This document shows, piece by piece, positions 61,246-64,000 of a DNA stretch of 64,000 nucleotides (positions within the stretch are counted from its first letter, which is position 1; the number at the start of each line of letters is the position of its first letter). Under the pieces are notes generated by a model. The model did not search any database and was not told the origin of the DNA. It saw only the letters and a list, made by a program, of their open reading frames with translations. The stretch is taken from contig NZ_JANARS010000005.1 of NCBI RefSeq assembly GCF_024199985.1, forward strand, positions 124,001 to 188,000, read 5' to 3'. The position numbers were made by a program, and so were the translations under genes. The DNA comes from Nocardioides pinisoli. GTDB taxonomy: Bacteria > Actinomycetota > Actinomycetes > Propionibacteriales > Nocardioidaceae.

Positions 61246-61761
61246 ATGGGGACGCCGCGTAAGTACACCGAAGAGGTCCTGACACTGGCCGTGCGGGAGT
61301 CAACGTCCGTCGCGGGAGTACTGCGTCATCTGGGTCTACGACCGACGGGTGGCGCCCACGCGCACATCAGCCGGACCATCAAGGCGTTCGGTATCGACAC
61401 CTCGCACTTCCGTCTGTACAACCCGAACTCGCACTCGAGTCGACGCCTGCGTCCCGAGGAGGTCCTGGTCGTACTACCCACCGGATCTCCGCGGGCCAGA
61501 CCGCCGCTGCTCACCCGGGCCCTGATCGAGTCGGGCGTGCGCTACGCGTGCGCGACGTGCGGTTGCGACGGCAACTGGCAGGGGTTGCCTCTGACGTTGG
61601 AGGTCGATCACGTGGACGGCGACTACCGCAACAACCGGATCGACAACCTGCGGTTCCTCTGCCCCAACTGTCATCGCCAGACCGACAACTTCGCAGGTCG
61701 CAGCAGGGGCAAGTTCTCGGGCCATGCCACCGCCATCCGATCGGTCAACGCCACTTCGTAG
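61246..61761 (+). CDS. HNH endonuclease domain protein
   Basis: The 171-residue protein has an N-terminal helical segment (TEEVLTLAVRESTSVAGVLR, and LRPTGGAHAHISRTIKAFGI) that reads like a small DNA-binding unit. A C-terminal HNH nuclease domain follows, with zinc cysteines CATCGC and CPNCH, and catalytic EVDHVDGDYRNNRIDNLRFL. It starts at ATG 61246, 6 nt after TAGTGT (61234-61239). It stands alone, 17 nt before tRNA-Leu, with codon use a little less GC-biased than its neighbours. It may be a free-standing homing-type or restriction nuclease; the role is unknown. Confidence 0.85.
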   Translation: MGTPRKYTEEVLTLAVRESTSVAGVLRHLGLRPTGGAHAHISRTIKAFGIDTSHFRLYNPNSHSSRRLRPEEVLVVLPTGSPRARPPLLTRALIESGVRYACATCGCDGNWQGLPLTLEVDHVDGDYRNNRIDNLRFLCPNCHRQTDNFAGRSRGKFSGHATAIRSVNATS

Positions 61762-61778
61762 ACTTCCGGAACTCACTT

Positions 61779-61859
61779 GCCGAAGTGGTGGAACGGCAGA
61801 CACGCGGCGCTTAGGACGCCGTGCCTCAGGGCGTGCGGGTTCGAATCCCGCCTTCGGCA
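61779..61859 (+). tRNA. tRNA-Leu (anticodon TAG)
   Basis: The acceptor GCCGAAG pairs with CTTCGGC, and the discriminator is A. The anticodon loop is CTTAGGA, a long class II variable arm is present, and the T arm is GGGTTCGAATCCC. The CCA end is not encoded (CCG follows), unlike the other three tRNAs here. Confidence 0.95.
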
Positions 61860-61960
61860 CCGAGCTTGAAGTCCGCTCGCTGCACCTACGCGTGCACGTC
61901 GACCCAGGCACCGTCGCGAGTCCCGCCCCATGTGACCCCCGTCACCACTAGGGTCCGCGC

Positions 61961-62836
61961 ATGGACTCCGCGCTGACCACCGTCGGACTGCCGCTCGCGC
62001 TGGCCATCATCATGTTCGGCCTCGGCCTGGACCTGACGGTCGGCGACTTCAGGCGGGTCGCCCGGGCACCGAGGGCCGTGACCGTCGCGCTCGCGTGCCA
62101 GATCCTGCTGCTGCCGGCGATCTGCTTCGGCCTGGTGGTGCTCTTCGACCTCCCGGCCCTGCTCGGCATCGGCATGCTGCTGCTCGCGGCCTCGCCGGGC
62201 GGCACGACCGCCAACCTGTTCAGCCACCTCTTCCGCGGCGACGTCGCCCTCAACATCACCCTCACGGCGATCAACACCGTCATCGCCGTGGTGACGCTGC
62301 CGCTCATCACCGGCCTCGCGATCGCCTACTACGACCGCCAGGACGACGTGTCGATGCCGCTGGTCGAGATCGTCAAGGTGTTCGCGCTGATCCTGCTGCC
62401 CGTCGGCATCGGGATGCTCGTCAACAGGCGCTCGCCGGGGTTCGCCCGTCGGATGGACAAGCCCGTGCGGATCGGGTCGGCGGTCATCCTCGCGATCCTC
62501 GTGCTCGGCATCCTCCTCGACCAGCGCGAGAACGTCGGCGACTACCTCGCCGACGTCGGCCTGATCGCCGCGCTCTTCTGCGCCATCAGCCTGGTCGTCG
62601 GCTACTACGTGCCCAAGGCGATGGGGGTCACCGGGCCGCAGGCCATCGCGTCGTCGATGGAGGTCGGGGTGCACAACGCGACGCTCGCGATCTTCGTCGC
62701 GGTCGAGGTGCTCGACGAGGTCGAGATCTCGGTGCCGGCGGCGGTCTACTCGCTGATCATGTTCCTCTTCGCCGCCCTGTGGGGCATGTGGGTCAGCAGG
62801 CAGGTCGGGGCCCGCGAGGAGGCGTCAGTCGCCTGA
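61961..62836 (+). CDS. Bile acid:sodium symporter family protein
   Basis: The 291-residue inner-membrane protein has about nine to ten helices and the SBF-family features: FGLGLDLTVGDFRRVARAPR, ASPGGTTANLFSHLFRGDVALN and a second cross-over motif SSMEVGVHNATLAIFVA. Homologues move bile acids, pantoate or other organic anions with sodium; the bacterial substrate is unknown. The ATG at 61961 lies 6 nt after TAGGGT (61949-61954). Its 3' end overlaps the convergent rdgB gene by 12 nt. Confidence 0.92.
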   Translation: MDSALTTVGLPLALAIIMFGLGLDLTVGDFRRVARAPRAVTVALACQILLLPAICFGLVVLFDLPALLGIGMLLLAASPGGTTANLFSHLFRGDVALNITLTAINTVIAVVTLPLITGLAIAYYDRQDDVSMPLVEIVKVFALILLPVGIGMLVNRRSPGFARRMDKPVRIGSAVILAILVLGILLDQRENVGDYLADVGLIAALFCAISLVVGYYVPKAMGVTGPQAIASSMEVGVHNATLAIFVAVEVLDEVEISVPAAVYSLIMFLFAALWGMWVSRQVGAREEASVA

Positions 62837-63466
62837 CCCCTCACCGAGGAGGTCCGCGGCGACGTAGGGCGCGAGCTCGCGCAGCGCCCGGCCCCGGTGC
62901 GAGATGAGGTCCTTCTCCCCCGGGCCGAGCTCGGCCGAGGTGAGGTCCTCGGCGTCGTGCTCGACCGCCACGAAGACGACGTCGTAGCCGAACCCGCCGC
63001 TGCCGCGGACCTCGCGGATGATGCGGCCGTCCATGCGGCCCTCGACGACCCGCTCCCGGCCGTCGGGCATCACCCACGCCACGGCGCACGTGAAGTGCGC
63101 GCCGCGACGCTCGTCCGGTACGTCGTGGAGCTGGTCGAGCAGCAGCTCGTTGTTGCGGGCGTCGCGTCCGCCCTCGACGGCCTTGGAGCTGCCCGACCAC
63201 CGGGCGGACAGCACGCCGGGCATCCCGTTGAGCGCGTCGACGCAGAGGCCGCTGTCGTCCGCGACGGAGGGCAGCCCGGTGGCCGCGACCCCGGCCCGCG
63301 CCTTGAGCAGCGCGTTGCCCTCGAACGTCGGCTGGTCCTCGACCGGCTCCACGTAGCCGTCGACGTCGTCGATGCCGAGCACCTCGATGCCGGGCACGTG
63401 CTCGGCGAGGATGCGCTGCATCTCGACGATCTTCTTGGCGTTGCCGGAGGCGAGGAAGATCTTCAT
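62825..63466 (-). CDS. rdgB: XTP/dITP pyrophosphatase (non-canonical purine NTPase)
   Basis: The 213-residue Ham1/RdgB enzyme hydrolyses dITP, XTP and related nucleotides to keep them out of DNA. It begins [17 protein letters not shown] (phosphate-binding SGNxxK), with [13 protein letters not shown], the catalytic [21 protein letters not shown] and [10 protein letters not shown], and ends with [10 protein letters not shown]. The ATG at 63466 overlaps the rph stop by 4 nt (ATGA), the usual rph-rdgB coupling. Confidence 0.96.
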   Translation of the reverse strand: MKIFLASGNAKKIVEMQRILAEHVPGIEVLGIDDVDGYVEPVEDQPTFEGNALLKARAGVAATGLPSVADDSGLCVDALNGMPGVLSARWSGSSKAVEGGRDARNNELLLDQLHDVPDERRGAHFTCAVAWVMPDGRERVVEGRMDGRIIREVRGSGGFGYDVVFVAVEHDAEDLTSAELGPGEKDLISHRGRALRELAPYVAADLLGEGSGD

Positions 63467-64000
63467 CCGGCGAGCGCCTCCTGCTGCAGGCGCGTCAGGT
63501 CGGCGCACCCCTTCTCCGCCAGGGCCAGCAGGGCGTCGAGCTCGGCGCGGTCGAAGGCGGCGCCCTCGGCCGTGCCCTGCACCTCGACGAACTTGCCCTC
63601 CCCCGTCATCACGACGTTCATGTCGGTCTCGGCGCGCACGTCCTCGACGTAGGGCAGGTCCAGGCGCGGCAGGCCGTCGACGATGCCGACGCTGACCGCG
63701 GCGACCGAGCCGGTCAGAGGCTCGCCGGCCAGGGCGCCGCTGGACCGCAGGTGCGCGACCGCGTCGGCGAGGGCGACGTAGGCCCCGGTGATCGCAGCGG
63801 TGCGCGTGCCGCCGTCGGCCTGGAGCACGTCGCAGTCGAGGACGATGGTGTTCTCCCCGAGCGCCTGGTAGTCGATGACGGCTCGCAACGAGCGGCCGAT
63901 CAGGCGCGAGATCTCGTGGGTGCGGCCGCCGATGCGGCCCTTGACCGACTCGCGGTCGGAGCGGGTGTTGGTCGCCGCGGGGAGCATGGCGTACTCGGCG
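63463..64000 (-). CDS. rph: RNase PH, C-terminal part
   Basis: The 5' end of this leftward gene lies beyond the window. The visible 178 codons carry phosphorolytic exonuclease motifs: [56 protein letters not shown] (active-site DxxxxDG region) and [22 protein letters not shown]. RNase PH trims tRNA 3' ends using phosphate. It is the first gene of the rph-rdgB pair. Confidence 0.95.
   Translation of the reverse strand, partial: AEYAMLPAATNTRSDRESVKGRIGGRTHEISRLIGRSLRAVIDYQALGENTIVLDCDVLQADGGTRTAAITGAYVALADAVAHLRSSGALAGEPLTGSVAAVSVGIVDGLPRLDLPYVEDVRAETDMNVVMTGEGKFVEVQGTAEGAAFDRAELDALLALAEKGCADLTRLQQEALAG

Overview
The window is very GC-rich with G/C-dominated third codon positions and GTG starts. 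It carries actinobacterial markers: a trHbO globin, a mycothiol-nitroreductase-like DsbA protein, EttA, DUF5130, DUF3618 and GPGG proteins, CstR, and a Nur-like box. Together these suggest a Nocardioides-like member of the Nocardioidaceae (inferred from sequence features only). Many genes have a TANNNT -10 hexamer ending 6-8 nt before the start codon, which points to leaderless transcripts. I see no rRNA, CRISPR array, insertion sequence or prophage.

Layout. 1-13 kb is housekeeping: metG, pepN, an MscS channel, trHbO, a double-hotdog thioesterase, a TetR gene with a striking tandem palindrome, a thiolase, a MarR regulator, and a membrane protein followed in frame by the relic of a LuxR HTH domain. 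13-20.4 kb reads leftward as prsW, two dynamin-like GTPases, an ssb paralogue behind two perfect palindromes, and ettA. 20.5-33.7 kb holds a 1435-residue secreted phosphoesterase, an aminopeptidase P, rlmC, a dicarboxylate/glutamate symporter, tRNA-Arg, adenosine deaminase, a DsbA-like protein, orn and tRNA-His. 33.8-39.5 kb has a CPBP protease, a NarL-type two-component pair, a second histidine kinase broken by a frameshift, and an aromatic acid exporter-like protein.

39.5-42.8 kb is a persulfide-detoxification locus. A CstR-like repressor with DUF302 is divergent from a rhodanese, a CstB-like persulfide dioxygenase-rhodanese (frameshifted) and a TauE exporter. Two CsoR/CstR-type operators overlap both -10 elements. 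It is followed by an MMPL transporter, a universal stress protein and a phytoene-dehydrogenase-like oxidoreductase.

48.1-55.2 kb is a sugar or polyol operon. A SorC-type regulator precedes a sugar-kinase-like protein, a mannitol-type PTS IICB, a sorbose-1-phosphate-reductase-like dehydrogenase, a IIA-IIB fusion and an ascorbate-type IIC. Two PTS permease families in one operon, apparently served by one IIA, is the most unusual metabolic feature here. 55.2-64 kb holds a GPGG protein, a flavin monooxygenase fused to an acyltransferase, a GroES-like protein, DUF3618, a cbiMNQO-type metal ECF transporter behind a Nur-like box (suggesting nickel), a bcp peroxiredoxin, an HNH protein beside tRNA-Leu, a bile-acid/sodium symporter-family protein, rdgB and a truncated rph.

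Two genes (the second kinase and the CstB-like enzyme) each need one extra base to read through. These may be real lesions or sequencing errors.
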